Part shown: one piece after another, positions 49,420 to 61,098 of the stretch
How positions within the stretch are numbered: the stretch's first letter is position 1
Layout of the letters: the number at the start of each line of letters is the position of its first letter
NCBI GenBank assembly: GCA_030762935.1
Contig: CM060883.1
Coordinates: forward strand, 93,361,501-93,425,500
Length of the DNA stretch: 64,000 bases
DNA from: Hymenopus coronatus
Lineage: Eukaryota > Arthropoda > Insecta > Mantodea > Hymenopodidae
Reading direction: 5' to 3'
The notes under the pieces: model-generated
Database searches by the model: none
The model's input: the letters and a program-made list of their open reading frames with translations, nothing else
What the model was told of the DNA's origin: nothing
Translations under genes and position numbers: made by a program

Positions 49420-49745
49420 AATAATGATAGTAATAATAAAATAATAACAATAATAACAATAAATAATAATTATTAATAATAATTAATGATAATAATCATT
49501 ATGTTAATGATGATGGTAATGATCATAATAATAAAAATAATAATTAATAACAATAAAAATAATGATAGTAATAATAAAAATAACAATAATAATTAATAAC
49601 AACAACAATAATAATGATAATAATAATAAAAATAACAATAATATTAATTAATAACAACAATAATAATTAATAACAACAATAATAATAAGAATAATTTGTT
49701 ACAGAGATGTAGAGAGTCATGTGAATGAAGCACATTAGATTTTTG
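48619..49745 (+). mobile_element. 850-repeat expanded by AAT microsatellite
   Basis: The left palindrome is almost perfect (ACTTTCTCTATATGTACTG then CGTACATAGTATATAGAGAA). The central tract is (TG)n plus poly(G) at 48699-48739. The family's usual TTAACAATAATTTGTTGCAG segment is opened by ~320 bp of AAT/AAC/GAT-rich simple sequence (about 49371-49690). After it the right end resumes: AATTTGTTACAGAGATGTAG..CATTAGA plus T-run. Confidence 0.9.
49371..49690. repeat. Compound (AAT)n-type microsatellite
   Basis: About 320 bp of AAT, AAC, GATAAT and AATT variants, grown from the natural ATAATAAT of the host repeat. Confidence 0.9.
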
Positions 49746-49749
49746 CTAT

Positions 49750-49996
49750 GTATCTGTTTTCAAAATAGCACATACAACTATTTTTGTTTTAACTACTGAT
49801 GGGGTTTATCTTAAAAGATGTTATTCAATATAATTTTTACCATTAATATGCAAAGCAACAATATGTGGAATATAGATTATGTATATCATTAGTTTAAATG
49901 ATTTAAAGGAACTCTGAAACCAATTTGTAAATGAAATATGTAATTGTATAATCTTAACTTGTCCAAAATCATAGGTATGATAAACTGGATGAAATA

Positions 49997-50058
<62 letters not shown>

Positions 50059-51451
50059 ATTGTTAAAACTCAAACTTAGTTTACACATGCATATAGTTTC
50101 TCTTTTGTTTTCACTGGCCACTATATGGAGAATGAAATATAAGAAATGCCACTTTGCTAGGTAAATGCCAGATTAGTTTTATTTTGACATTTCCCTAACT
50201 CACTATAGTCTAATCCTCCAGTCTAAATTTAGGAACTGTGTGACCAGCTATTTATATTTTACCCCCCACTCCTGTCTCCTCTCTCTTTTTCTTCTTTACA
50301 CTTGGGTTGCTTTGATTTGTCCTTAATGTCAGCATGTGTCATTCCTGGGGTAGTGTCCCATTTTGGGACAGCTGCCAAGACTTTGGTCTGTCTATGCAAG
50401 ATACGCTCAGTGTATTTACGTGCATGGTTTCCTTTTTTTTTTTTTTTTTTGTAAGCACTAACAACATTTTTTTGTTTTTAACACTTAAAGCTTGCAATGT
50501 CTAATACATCTACTTTAGTGTTATGTGATTGCATTGACTGTGATAATTAGTACCTAAAAAGGGGTTTGCTGATAGTAGAATCATATTTTAAATTTTGTTT
50601 CTGTTAGTTTACAGCTAGTTGGGATATATTATGTTACACTATTGCATGTATTTGACAAAACTGGTGATCCCAGTAATGTATGGAAAAGATTGACATTATC
50701 ATAAAACAAAATTTATTAAATTATTAATTTTATTTTAAACAGTTTTTATTCTCTCTAGTTTATTTTGAAAGTGGTCGTTATTTAAGGACACATTTTGCTA
50801 GGATATTATTACTTTTAGATAAAGACACTAAACATCTTATACACAATTTGGTTATAACTTTCAAATAAAGCCACTTTTGATCATTAGCTGCAGAAAGACT
50901 TTTGTTAATAACAGGGAGGAGACCCTTTGATTCCTTCTAATAATTGAATATTAATATTTATTGAATGATTGAAGGCTTAAAGAAACTGACATGGACAAGG
51001 GCCTAATGTGTGATCCCTCACCTTCACATGGTGCAGCTGTTAGTAGTCACATGATAATTTTGTTATTAATCTTTAATCCCTTCTAAAGGAACTGATCTGA
51101 AGAAAATCATTTGATGCTACTCACCAATAAACACTGGTCAGCTTGGGGAGTTACTAACCGAATTCGTATTCCTTCATCTTCTTGTACCAATTCCCTCTTT
51201 AAACATTTCTATCCAGTCTCTCTTGACCCAACTCTTGACGCTGAAGATATTAGAGAATTTGAGGCCTAGGGAATCATTTCAATTTCTTTCTTATAAATTC
51301 TTCCTAATTCTTGGGTTATGTAACTGCCAAATACATGGTGCCCACTACTTAACGGTTATAGTTTATTTAATACACTCTTTAGCTAAATGTTGAATGCAAG
51401 AAGACCAATTCATTATCAAGTGTTTAACATTAGATACCAACCAACCCACCA
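49750..51451. other. No recognisable gene; ATT microsatellite
   Basis: Holds (ATT)n at about 49999-50056 and a T-run at 50432-50450. No coding signal could be supported. Confidence 0.5.
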
Positions 51452-51466
51452 ACACTTTTCATAATT

Positions 51467-51633
51467 ACAGATGGCTTCACGGGATAGCAAGCGAGTTAAA
51501 TTGGAATCGGAGAAATGGAAGCTTTCTCTGTGGTCTTCATCAGGGAAGTGTTGGATTTCTCTGATTCTAATTTGCTGTCCCGTGAAGCCATCTGTAATAA
51601 TCAACACCGAGAAAGCTTCAAATCTTTACTGAC
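51467..51633. mobile_element. Hairpin retroposon, copy 2
   Basis: A 167-bp unit between perfect 15-bp duplications ACACTTTTCATAATT (51452-51466, 51634-51648). The left arm ACAGATGGCTTCACGGGATA.. pairs with the right arm ..TGTCCCGTGAAGCCATCTGT. A second inverted pair (AAATTGGAATCGGAGAAAT with ATTTCTCTGATTCTAATTT) extends the stem. The loop on the minus strand has CCCTGATGAAGAC then GAGAAAGCTT, sharing CCCTGA..AGAC with copy 1. The ribozyme stem II cannot be drawn here. The tail CAACACCGAGAAAGCTTC aligns with copy 1's tail. The arms of the two copies are unrelated. Confidence 0.7.
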
Positions 51634-51648
51634 ACACTTTTCATAATT

Positions 51649-53354
51649 TCATACACTCTTGGTAGCACATGAAGTGCAAGTGGATGAAGTTAGAAAGCTG
51701 TACTGTAATAGATCCCTGAATTATGGTCTTGTAAACTTTCCATCTTGAAACATTTATTGAATGTAAATGGGTGGACGAAGGAAACTTAGATGTGCTACTT
51801 GGTTTGAATTACAACATAATTGAACAAATAAACTGCTGATTGTTAAATTGATAATGATCCTTAATTTATTCTGTTTTAAAGCATGCCTTATGATTTCAAA
51901 GTTGGTATAATTGTCAGCAGTAAGTTTAATTCTATGCTGAAGAAACTTATTTTTGACTTGGCTCACAAATAGGGCACAAAGATAATGAATGTGATCTTTT
52001 CAAACTTGTACCATGTAGAACTGCTTTTATATAAACAAGTAATTAAGGGGAACAGGCAACTGAAATAAGCAAATGTTTTTCTTAAATTACTTAAATAAGC
52101 TCACAAAATGTCATATACTAATACACAATATCAGTTTTGCACATATCTGATGAGTATCAACCATGAATCAGTTGCTTTCATCATGTTACATACTTTTTTT
52201 CACTATAAATGTATACTCTTTTTTGCAAGAACTTTAATGATGAACTTTGGAATTTAATAGACACTTTCGGCAATCTGTTCTTTAATGCAAACTAGAATGA
52301 ACCTAATACCTTAATTATAGTTTTCACAAACAATTATAATTCATAAAAAATATACTTGAAGGAAAATTGCATATTTTTAAAGTAATGGTATTAATTATGT
52401 CCATATTATTCAAGATTCTCAGCTGATTATTGGTCAAATGACTGATCGTCATTCAAGGGCTAAATAATGTTGCAACCAGGTAAATCCACATATCATTCTG
52501 TTCAGCTAGATTTGCCATTTTTTAAAGTAAAAAATGTAAACAATATTTTTTGAGAATTAAATTGTGTATCTCCCTTTAATTTTTAGGGAAATATTTTTTT
52601 AAAACAGAGCAGTGACACTACTCACAGCCATTCACAAATTTGAAATTGCCTTGATATCATTTTAATGCAAAGTTTGATCCATAATAGAAAAAGCATTCTC
52701 CAATGTAAAGAAAATATTTATTCAAATTTGTAAATGATTATATTAGCTAGCATTTGGCAGAAGCAATGCTCAGTTTTAATAAAGTCAAGCTATAAAATAA
52801 AAATGGTAGGTAAGCTATGTTAAAGTTATGCTATATTGTGTTCTATACTAACAAGCATTACCATGGCAGAGTCACTTCCTGTCTCATCACCATGGGTATG
52901 CATGTTTTTAACTTGTCAAGTTATGCAAAAATAGACAATTGGAGCTTAATCTTATGAAGTTTTGTCAAAGTAAGCAAAAAAAAATGTGTGTGTGTCTATA
53001 TATTTTTTTTGTCTCATAAGTAATGTTGATTTTTAAGCTGTACTTTATTTGAAATGTTACAGGAAAGCACAGGCCAATGATGAAATATCTTTTTTAATGA
53101 ATTTGCCTTATTATTATGGTTTTTAGTTGCTGAACCTGAATATGACAATAAAAAACTATCACCCTCCATTTTTTACATTTCACAATTAAATATTTAAAAA
53201 AGTTAAAATTTTAGCAGTTTTGAAGGTATTTTATACCCTAGTGATATAAAGGTTTTAAAGCCTGGAGAGAAGAAATCTTGTGAATCCTGAAAACATGAAC
53301 ACATCAGATTAGGTCTAATGGAGCAGTCAATGAAAGCCTTACCCAAAGATGGAC
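51649..53354. other. No recognisable gene
   Basis: Very AT-rich DNA. The frames at 51754-51966 and 53203-53478 are shadows or unassigned, and no repeat of the listed families is present. Confidence 0.5.
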
Positions 53355-53813
53355 AATGTTTCATCAGAAACAAAATTGAAAGAAGGCATGTTTGTTGGAC
53401 CTGGTATCTGAAAAATGATATTTGATTCCAACTTTGAATAAAAAATGACAGACAATGAGAGGGAGGCTTGGGAATCATTCAGGCAGGTTGTTATCAAGTT
53501 CTTGGTCAGCAAAAAGGACCCACAATATATTTCTATTGTAGTCAACATAAGTTCAAAAGTTAGAATGTTTGATGAACCTAAAGATTCACTTTTTGAACAG
53601 TCCCTTGATTTCTTGCCAGACAATTTGGGGGAGGTGAGTGAGGTCGAAGGTGAGCGGTTTCATCAAGACATCAAAGTGACAGGACTGCTGGGATACCAGT
53701 ATGATGCTGGTCACTTCATCAAAATGTCCAGCAAGTCACTCATAGGAGAAAAAGCTATACGAGAAGCTGTAAGGAGAAGAGAGAAAAGCTTTGTACATAT
53801 TGTAACACACTAA
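53355..53813 (+). pseudogene. Remnant of multicopy arthropod ORF family
   Basis: A frame before the first ATG reads LKEGMFVGPG then MIFDSNFE. The open part (53445-53813) continues EREAWESFRQVVIKFL, an aromatic/hydrophobic segment, FLPDNLGEVSEVEGERFHQD and IKVTGLLGYQ. The string '(D)FFPDN-G-(V)SDE-GERFHQ-I----RYQG' is familiar to me from a large family of uncharacterised, repetitive arthropod proteins that appear to travel with transposons. The usual continuation (W....ADYCW) is lost here. The molecular role is unknown to me. A stop before the ATG and a divergent end indicate a dead copy. Confidence 0.55.
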
Positions 53814-54079
53814 TTTATTTTTCATTCCTAGAAGATGTTCTGCTAATTTTCCGTTTGTAATGAAGTTTACATTTTGACGAAACTGTGGGTGATAGAAAAG
53901 AATTGAGGTCAAATCTGGAATCGGTGACATGAAAACTAAAAGAAGCACCTATGAGCATTAAAATAGTTTTTTAAGAGTTTTTTTTTTTTGCTGGCCTGTG
54001 AAATCATTGTAATCTTTACAGATGAGTCAGCTTTCAGTGAGGTTTGCTAACCCGTACAGCGCCAGTTTCTGAATTTTGA
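53814..54079. other. No recognisable gene
   Basis: Short AT-rich spacer between two coding remnants, with a T-run near 53979-53989. Confidence 0.4.
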
Positions 54080-54780
54080 TGCAAACAATTTGTTAATACC
54101 CATTTCAACTGCTCCAGCATTTTCATGTAGGAAATGATGGCACAAGAAGTGTCGCATGGTCCTACTGCAAGAGAACTGATGCCACTTCTAGTTGTTGAGA
54201 ATAAAGATCAGCATTGACTGCATGTCCCAGTGAATCACTCTTTCAAAGCTCCTCATTATTTTTTGGCGGAACTGAGATTTTTGTAGTGACAACGTTTGCA
54301 GTTTGACTGGTATTGAGTAACTGTTTTGAGGTATCAGGGTTGCAGTAATACACCCATTTTTCCTCTCATGTGACAATTCTCGTGATAAATATATCATCCC
54401 AGGGATAAGTGATAAACTGTCTATGTTGAGCTTGATCAGGTGTGATACAAATTTACATCTTCTCAATGTCCTAATATGGCAATGTATGGTATTTTTGAAG
54501 CACCAAGTTCTTCTGACAATTTCTGAGTGTTTGTCTGTGGATTTTCTTCCAAAACTCTGCATGTATGCTCAATATTGCATAATTTGGGTCTTCCAGAATG
54601 TTGTAAATGTTTAATGTTTTCATCTCCTTTATTGAAAGACTGTACCAATGGCATATTCACCTTTGGTTTCACATATTTTTCGAGCTGCAGCAACAGCAGC
54701 TGCTTTATAATCTTGTTTCCGTTAGTGCTTCAGAAGGTCTCTAACCTCAAACTTTGTTTTCTCCATTTTAAAATATTGTA
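54080..54780 (-). pseudogene. mariner-family transposase
   Basis: On the minus strand the N-terminal side has SGRPKLCNIE and VLEENPQTNTQKLSEELGAS (the helix-turn-helix that binds the terminal repeats). A frameshift follows, then CKFVSHLIKLN, a run ending IYLSRELSHERKNGCITATL, KIMRSFERVIHWDMQ and, in another frame, AVNADLYSQQLE, a hallmark of mariner transposases. After this comes a degenerate DHATLLV-type block where the second catalytic Asp region (usually HDNARPH) should be. The gene is broken in several places. I did not find terminal inverted repeats or TA duplications. Confidence 0.8.
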
Positions 54781-55085
54781 GTACCAACTACTTGCTGGCT
54801 GCCAACATGTTAACTATATGGAGCAATAAATGTTGCATCCTATAAATGCTATTGACAAAAATAAAAGCATATATACATATCATATAAACCCAATTAAAAA
54901 ACTGACATTGCAAGTTCTTTTTCTTTATTCATCAAAAACCTTATATTGCTTGGCAATAATTCTCCATTATGATCTTCTCTCTGGCTTCCTTTTTCTTTGA
55001 TTTTCTGCAGTTCATGTCACTCTTAATTTGTTTCACGCATTGTGTCTTGCTCTTCCTTTGTTCTTGCCTTCAGTTGCACCCTCGA
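54781..55085. other. No recognisable gene
   Basis: AT-rich spacer between the mariner remnant and the RT remnant. Confidence 0.4.
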
Positions 55086-55790
55086 TTATAATTGCTCTTG
55101 GATCTGAAATAAATACTTCAGTACTTTCTCCATCATTAGCACCCTGACACCGATCTTTCCTACTTCTATTGAAACTGCTGCAAGTTTACAGAAGCTTCTT
55201 AAATCCATATTTAACCAACCTTCATCTATTCCCCAAAAACTATCGACATTCAACAAAGGCAGAATAAGCCTTTCAAACCATCTAAAACATATTCCTGGAA
55301 TCATAATTTTCAAAATACTCTTAGTCCTGTGAATTTTATTCTCCTTTTTCTTATTCATTTCTCTTTTTGCTTTTGCTCTCTTATAAAGATCTTTGGTAAT
55401 TTTGTCAGTCCAATTAATTTTCAGTATTTTCCTGTAGCACCATGTTTCAAATGCTTCTGTTCTCTCTGATTTTAGTATTGACCAAGTTTCACATCCATTT
55501 AACATTATGCTCCATACCTACTTTTTCAGCAAATTCTTCCTAATTTATAAATTAGCATTATTGTATGCAAATAATATATTTTTGTTATAGAAGGCAAGTT
55601 TTGCATGAAATATTCATTAGTAATTTTTTTTTTTTTTTTTTCACTTCCATCAGATGTTATTTTACTATCTAATTACTGAAATTCTTCAGTTTCATCTAAT
55701 GATTTTCCATTTAAACTAATTTGTATTTTATTTCCTTTTTTCCTAGAAGTCAAAAGTTTTGTTTTTGATTTATTGATATTTAAGTGATTT
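55086..55790 (-). pseudogene. Non-LTR RT C-terminal remnant (RTE-like)
   Basis: From 55790 downward the minus strand reads NINKSKTKLLTSRKKGNKIQ, then ISLNGKSLDETEEFQ (usually '..VYLGS'), a stop, and SKITSDGS. The open frame 55505-55086 then has MLNGCETWSILKSERTEAFE and TWCYRKILKINWTDKI. The GCETW..EAFE-WCYR-.LKI.WTD wording is typical of LINE C-termini annotated as endonuclease-reverse transcriptase. The catalytic palm is not present. It is strongly decayed. Confidence 0.7.
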
Positions 55791-56079
55791 TATTTTTATT
55801 TAATTTTTAATTGTCCAATAGACACAGGAAACAGTGTTATAGATTATGTCAAAAGTAATAAAGTATATTAAAAAAATTATATATTCTAGCAAGTATATCA
55901 ACCCTAACTACGTAATATTTAGACACAAACAGTAAAGAATAAATTTCACGCACAGTAAAGTGTATAATACATTATAATAATTACAAGAGAAAAATGTCTT
56001 GTAAGACACATTATAAAAAAGCATCTATAGTAATAATGCAAATGTGAATTTAGCTTGTATTATGGCCTAAAAATTTTTG

Positions 56080-56900
56080 TGGATTATAAAAGTGTGCTAA
56101 TAAATATATACTTTTCAAGCCCCTTTTTAAACTTGTATTTGTCAGTCACTCTCTTTAGATTTGTTTGACAATGAATTATAATATGTCTATCTTGCATGAT
56201 TTACATTCTTATTTCCAAAAGCGTCCCTATAGGATTTCAGAAAAAGTAATTTTGTTTGTGAGTGAAATATCTGCATACGTCTTCTTTTTTTTTTTTTCTT
56301 TTTTAATTTATTTATTTAAGGTCACTTTATAACAAAAAAGGTCATCAGCGACCACAATATTCTTACATATAAGGGCAATGCATATACAAAATTTAATACA
56401 AATATATTACAACTATAGTCATAAATCTAAATATTTGAACTTTGGTAACAGTAAAATACAGTATATGTAAATTGGTAAACAATTAAAATAGTATCAAACT
56501 CTGGTTCTAACAATTAAATTAGGTTATATAAAAGACAACATTTGTGATATCTCCATTAATTTGGTGGTGTTAAAGATAGAATACAGATCACTGTTGAGGT
56601 TTAAGTTGCTTGTGTTGTGCACTCGAGGAGGATAATGTGAGATGTTGATACAACTTCTGGGGCATGGATCTTTGGTTGTTTTCTTCTGCATACATCTTTA
56701 TTTATCTGAAGAGTTCACTACATATACAAAATAGCGCTAATATTTTAAGTTGTTTAAAGTAGTCTCTACAAGAGTCAAATCTATTAATTTTAGCTAAGTT
56801 CTAATTAGGTATTCTTTCTTTCATTTTTTTTTTTTTTTTTTGTAGTAAAAGGATCTACGTGAAATAGGTATTAGATCCTCAAGCATTGCTCCATATTCTA
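56080..56900 (-). pseudogene. LINE RT thumb remnant, split by a retroposon
   Basis: The minus strand at about 56800-56700 reads CRDYFKQLKILALFCICSEL, like the 'LFKKLKIL-L-S-Y' block of CR1/Jockey RTs. About 56230-56100 reads YYNSLSNKSK and TNLKRVTDKYKFKKGLEKYI, like the final helix of the same proteins. Between them lies an insertion with its own target duplication (56284-56684). Frames are broken and the assignment is by pattern only. Confidence 0.45.
56284..56684 (-). mobile_element. Short poly(A) LINE 3' end insertion
   Basis: Flanked by 14-bp duplications TCTGCATACGTCTT (56270-56283) and TCTGCATACATCTT (56685-56698), one mismatch. On the minus strand it ends GGTCGCTGATGACC..AAAGTGACCTTAAATAAATA and an A-rich tail, seen on + as a T-rich run from 56285. 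This fits a 5'-truncated LINE 3' UTR. The 5' part has weak coding character (HYPPRVHNTSNLNLNSDLY). Confidence 0.65.
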
Positions 56901-56907
56901 AATATTA

Positions 56908-56929
<22 letters not shown>

Positions 56930-56938
<9 letters not shown>

Positions 56939-57060
56939 TTTCATCCAGTCTATAAAAACATTAACTTTGGACATGTCATACATATACATTTATACAAACT
57001 CACAATTTATAGCTCATCCAAATTGTTTAATAGAAATACATTCAATTTTAAGATAAATTG
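56930..57060 (-). mobile_element. CR1-like LINE 3' end fragment
   Basis: On + it begins ATTTATTTATTTATTTCATC followed by a decayed 3' UTR, resembling the start of the fragment at 30085 (TTCATTTATTTCATCC). It sits next to a (TTA/TTTA)n run at about 56908-56941. The extent to the right is uncertain. Confidence 0.35.
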
Positions 57061-59583
57061 TCATTTTGACACATCTGCAACTGCTTTAATTTCTGGGAAT
57101 GAAATAAGGTGAAGTACACTTTATGGATCATTTGAAAAAGCATGGTAATTACTAGTCGATGTAGTAAAAGAAAATAATTATTTCTTAATGTGATTTTCAA
57201 TTTATTACTAAACATTCTAAATAACTCTTATTTTCCATTAGAATTACAAAATCAGAGCATGTTAATTTTAAATCCTTGAATTTGTATACCTATATGTATT
57301 TCTGTATTGTAGAGTATTTGTGATAATGCACACCTTTTCTGTTTTATTTGTACATTTCATTATTGAATAGAACATATTTTTAACAAGGCTTTCATTTTTT
57401 TCATCTCTTCATTTATTAATTGGGTAGGGTAACTGTGTACATTTTTTGCACTGTTTTTAATACATTTAACTTCTGATGAACTTATCCATTCCTAATTTTT
57501 TTTTTAGTACTATGGTCATTGATATTAATATTTTCACATTGATGGAAAGAAAGAGGTAGAGATAGAAATATAAAAGAACTACAAGAGATTTTTAAATAAC
57601 TTTTGCACGTATATCGTTTATGGATTTTTAAAATTGTTTTTATTAGTGTTTTCTGTACCTAAATATGTTGAACATATGTTTCTTTCCCACTGAAATTCAT
57701 TTGATCAAAGTTGTCCCAGTTGTGTTTGGTACAAAACCTGACTGCTTGCATGGGGGTAGCACAAGCAGAGATATAGAGAGAAGACATTGGAAATGCTCTA
57801 TCCTTATGATTGTGGTTGGTGAACACAGTTTTGCCAAGCCACCATTTTTAGATACTACACTTTGTGTGGGGTAAATGTGCATGCAAAAATAAGATTTTGT
57901 GCTGTTAAATGTTCAATTAAACAGTAAATTTAGAGTGTAAGTTTCAAACCAGTATAATGATTAATAAGTGTGTGTGTGGTGTTTGGTTGCAGTTTCTCAA
58001 ATAGCAGAAGCATAAACAAGCAAAGGGAAATATGTTTCAATACACAGTGTACTTATTTAAGTGATTTTTCAGTGGTACACTTAGTGTAACATGTTACACT
58101 GTATCAACAGAACAATTCTATATTGTTTGTTACATTTTAGATTTCCAACTTGGAAAGACCATTGAGAAGCAGCCAATGGTTTATAGGAAACCTCTTGCTA
58201 ATTTGTCCATTTAGCAGCTATTGCGAGAAATAATTAGTATCAAACTATGTGCTTATGATACTAGAACATGAGCGTTTTGCTCACACTTGGAATGCAATAC
58301 ATGCAGTCCACAGTAAAAGTGATTATATAATCTGTGGGATAATGTCTGATACTTGTCACCTTTTTTGGTGTGCACCTAATTATACGTTCATGTAGTGGAA
58401 TTAATGGCTGTCGACATGAGAGACAAAAACAAGGTTTGGTCAAAATCTGATATTTTGTTCTCCTTCAATTTTAGACTAAGAAATGGGAACAAAATTAAGT
58501 TATGGCCTTGCCGTGAAGTTTACTGCAATAATACCAATTTATCAACACCAACTTCTGACAACCCGAAAAATGTGATGGTATTAAATATTCCTTGAACAGA
58601 GATTTCTTCCCTTCCATTCTCCTTTGCTTTTTACTTGAAAAACAATTAATTTGACAGATGTATTGTGTAGAATCGCTGGTTACACTCAGTATTGCTGGAA
58701 ATGCCCGTCCACATGTCACTGCAATGTTTCATTTTGTGAATTAATGAATGAAGTTATTTCTCCATACAGCTCATGTTGGATATGATGGCCCCATCCTCCT
58801 CCTTTGATTCCCATTCTTTGTTTGCATATTTATCTTATCTCCCTCTTCTTTCTTTCTTTCCTGTCATTTTTTCTTGCACTTGTTACCTTTGGTTTGTTAT
58901 GCTGCTATCTGTTAACCCACACTGCCTCACCTCTTTATCCTCCCTTAAGCTAACATTTTCCCCTCCTCACTTCTTCTTACCCAATCATGATCATATTCAT
59001 TTCTCTTTCCCTTCTTCCCCACTGCCTTACCTGTCATCTTCTCTATAACTACTATCCCATGTCTTCTTTGTCATAGTTTATTCACACTTGCCCTTCTTCT
59101 TTTCCTTATTAACCTACTGACTTACTAATTTTAGTTCCTTGAGACTTTTGAGCTGTCCATCTCCCCCCCCCCCCCCAAACACTTAAATTCATTTAATTCT
59201 TTTCGCCCTTAATTCAGTAAATTTTGCTGTGAATGACCATTCCTGTTTTAACCTGACTGTGCTGCTTCTCCTCTACTCTACTGAGCTGGGTTGTTGCCTT
59301 CGTCTCTAATATTGCTATTTTTGGCATCTCTTCTTGAGCATGTGTTCCTTCTGTCATTTTGCCTCCAGTCCATAATGTGAAATTTCTAATATATGTAATT
59401 TATCATTATCTATGTGCCATTATTCTTTGTTCTATTAGTCTTCTTAGTTGTACCCTTTCTTCATAAGTGAGGTCTCTATTTAATAAGTGTCTGGTTTATC
59501 ATGTCTCTCATCATTTGCAATGTTTTCCTTAACTTCCTCCATGTGAGAGTGAAATTTGTGCCAGTTTAGTATTACTTTCCTCT
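57061..59583. other. No recognisable gene
   Basis: AT-rich sequence. 58770-59080 is pyrimidine-rich (C/T) and gives a low-complexity frame. A C-run lies at 59163-59176. The frame at 57665-57874 matches nothing I know. Confidence 0.5.
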
Positions 59584-59768
59584 GCTATCACTTTAACCTA
59601 TGGTACTCTCTTATTTCACTTCTACTTACAAGGAAGCAAGTAATAAGACTATTTCTGCAAATTTTTTCTCGATTAGCACGAAGTAAATAGAAACATATGC
59701 TTTTTAACAATAATATGTTGCAGAGATGTAGAGAAAGTCATGTGCATGGAACATGTCAGATTTGTTTG
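59584..59768 (+). mobile_element. 850-repeat, right end only
   Basis: CTATCACTTTAACCTATGGT, then AAGGAAGCAAGTAATAAGAC, then GTAGAGAAAGTCATGTGCAT and ATGTCAGATTTG. Everything left of this is missing. Confidence 0.9.
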
Positions 59769-59884
59769 CAATGCAATGCTGCAGTGCATTTTACATCATA
59801 TAAGCTTAAGAGACATGTAACAGAACTTTGGCAACATTCCTTACACAAGCACAATATAAACATTATTATGCCATAGGTCACATG

Positions 59885-60052
59885 GGGCAATAAATGCTCT
59901 GCTCCAATGAGTCTGGGGTTGTAGAAGCCCAACATTCATGTTCTCTAGATAAGGAAAAACCTTATCTGTGTATCTTACTATAGCCAAGATTTGAACTTGG
60001 AACCTCTTGAATATAAGGCAGACTCTGCCCCGACATGACAGGCAGGAGTTCA
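59885..60052 (-). mobile_element. tRNA-derived SINE (type C), diverged
   Basis: The minus strand has a head with CTCCTGCCTGTCATGTCGGG, the B box AAGTTCAAATCTTGGC and GATAAGGTTTTTCCTTATC, corresponding to the 33864-34101 copy. The poly(A) is lost or lies left of 59885. Confidence 0.65.
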
Positions 60053-61098
60053 GTCTGATTCTTATGTATTATCAGATCAGGATAATTAAATACAGGTTTT
60101 AAGAGCATTCTTTAATTTTGTACACAATTAACTATTTCTATTGAGCACCTATTCATCAGCTAAATATAACTGTTTTATGATAAAAATGTATATATTTAAT
60201 TCAATCTTAAATTGTTATGCATAACGAAATAAAATATAAATATATTAATTGTGATTTAAACATTCTCCTACAGCATTTAATGAAATTGTGTTAATTTTTG
60301 TGTAATGAATGTTGAAAGATCATAGTTGTGAAGTTGCTTGTCAGCAGACTTTAACAAGGTGACTGCCTTCTCTAAACAGAACTGAAGTGCTGCAGATTCA
60401 TGAATGGTAAATTTTTTTTTCTTTGTATTATTTTTTATGTCTGATATAAAGCTGTCCTCGTTTATAACACGTTGCTGTTAATTGTTCTGTTTTGCTTCAT
60501 GGCCAATTTTGAAGTGATTATTGGCTGTTGTGTGAGTTTTTCTGTCTCCTTCTGTCTGCAAGTCCCTCTCCTTGTGATGCTGTCTCGTTCTTTTTCTAGC
60601 ACTGCCTCTCTGTAGTGCCTACAGCCAGAGCCAAATGCCAGTCTTGTGTTTTGTGTGCCATGTACTCTTACCTGTGATGTGATTCTGCTTTTTCAACTTT
60701 TCTAAACAGTGAAAGACAAACTTTGGAATCATAAGCACGAGAAAGACTTAGGAAACATTTTACATAAAAATAGTTTTATATAGATAATAAATGTTTTTAA
60801 TCATTCCTTCAGTATGAAGATTTGTGACTAAAAACTGACTGTTTTTACCCCAAAACTATTTAAGTACTGCAATGATCTTTGCTAATAACATACACAGAAA
60901 ATTTCTATATTTTTGTTGAATTACAAATGAAAATTTTGGGTTACGGTTTTCATTAGAAAATTACTGGAGATAAGAGTTGTCGTAAGATGGCAGATTTATG
61001 TGATTGTGCAGTGGATTACTTTAGTATGGGTTGCGGCAAGTGATGGTGAGGGGCAGTGCGAGAACGTTAGGACTGGAGGGTGTGAGATAGAGGTCATC
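60053..61098. other. Upstream region of bestrophin exon
   Basis: AT-rich, with no other coding signal. Just before the ATG, TTATGTGATTGTGCAG (ending near 61011) could be a splice acceptor, making 61012-61098 a 5' UTR part of the exon. There is no convincing TATA box or promoter. Confidence 0.35.

Noticed and set aside
51467..51633. Functional hammerhead ribozyme in copy 2
   Set aside because: CTGATGA and GAAA are present, but no stem II can be drawn between them and stem I does not pair.
58770..59050. Protein-coding frame rich in Ser/Leu/Pro
   Set aside because: It is produced by a pyrimidine-rich low-complexity stretch; no domain or splice signal.
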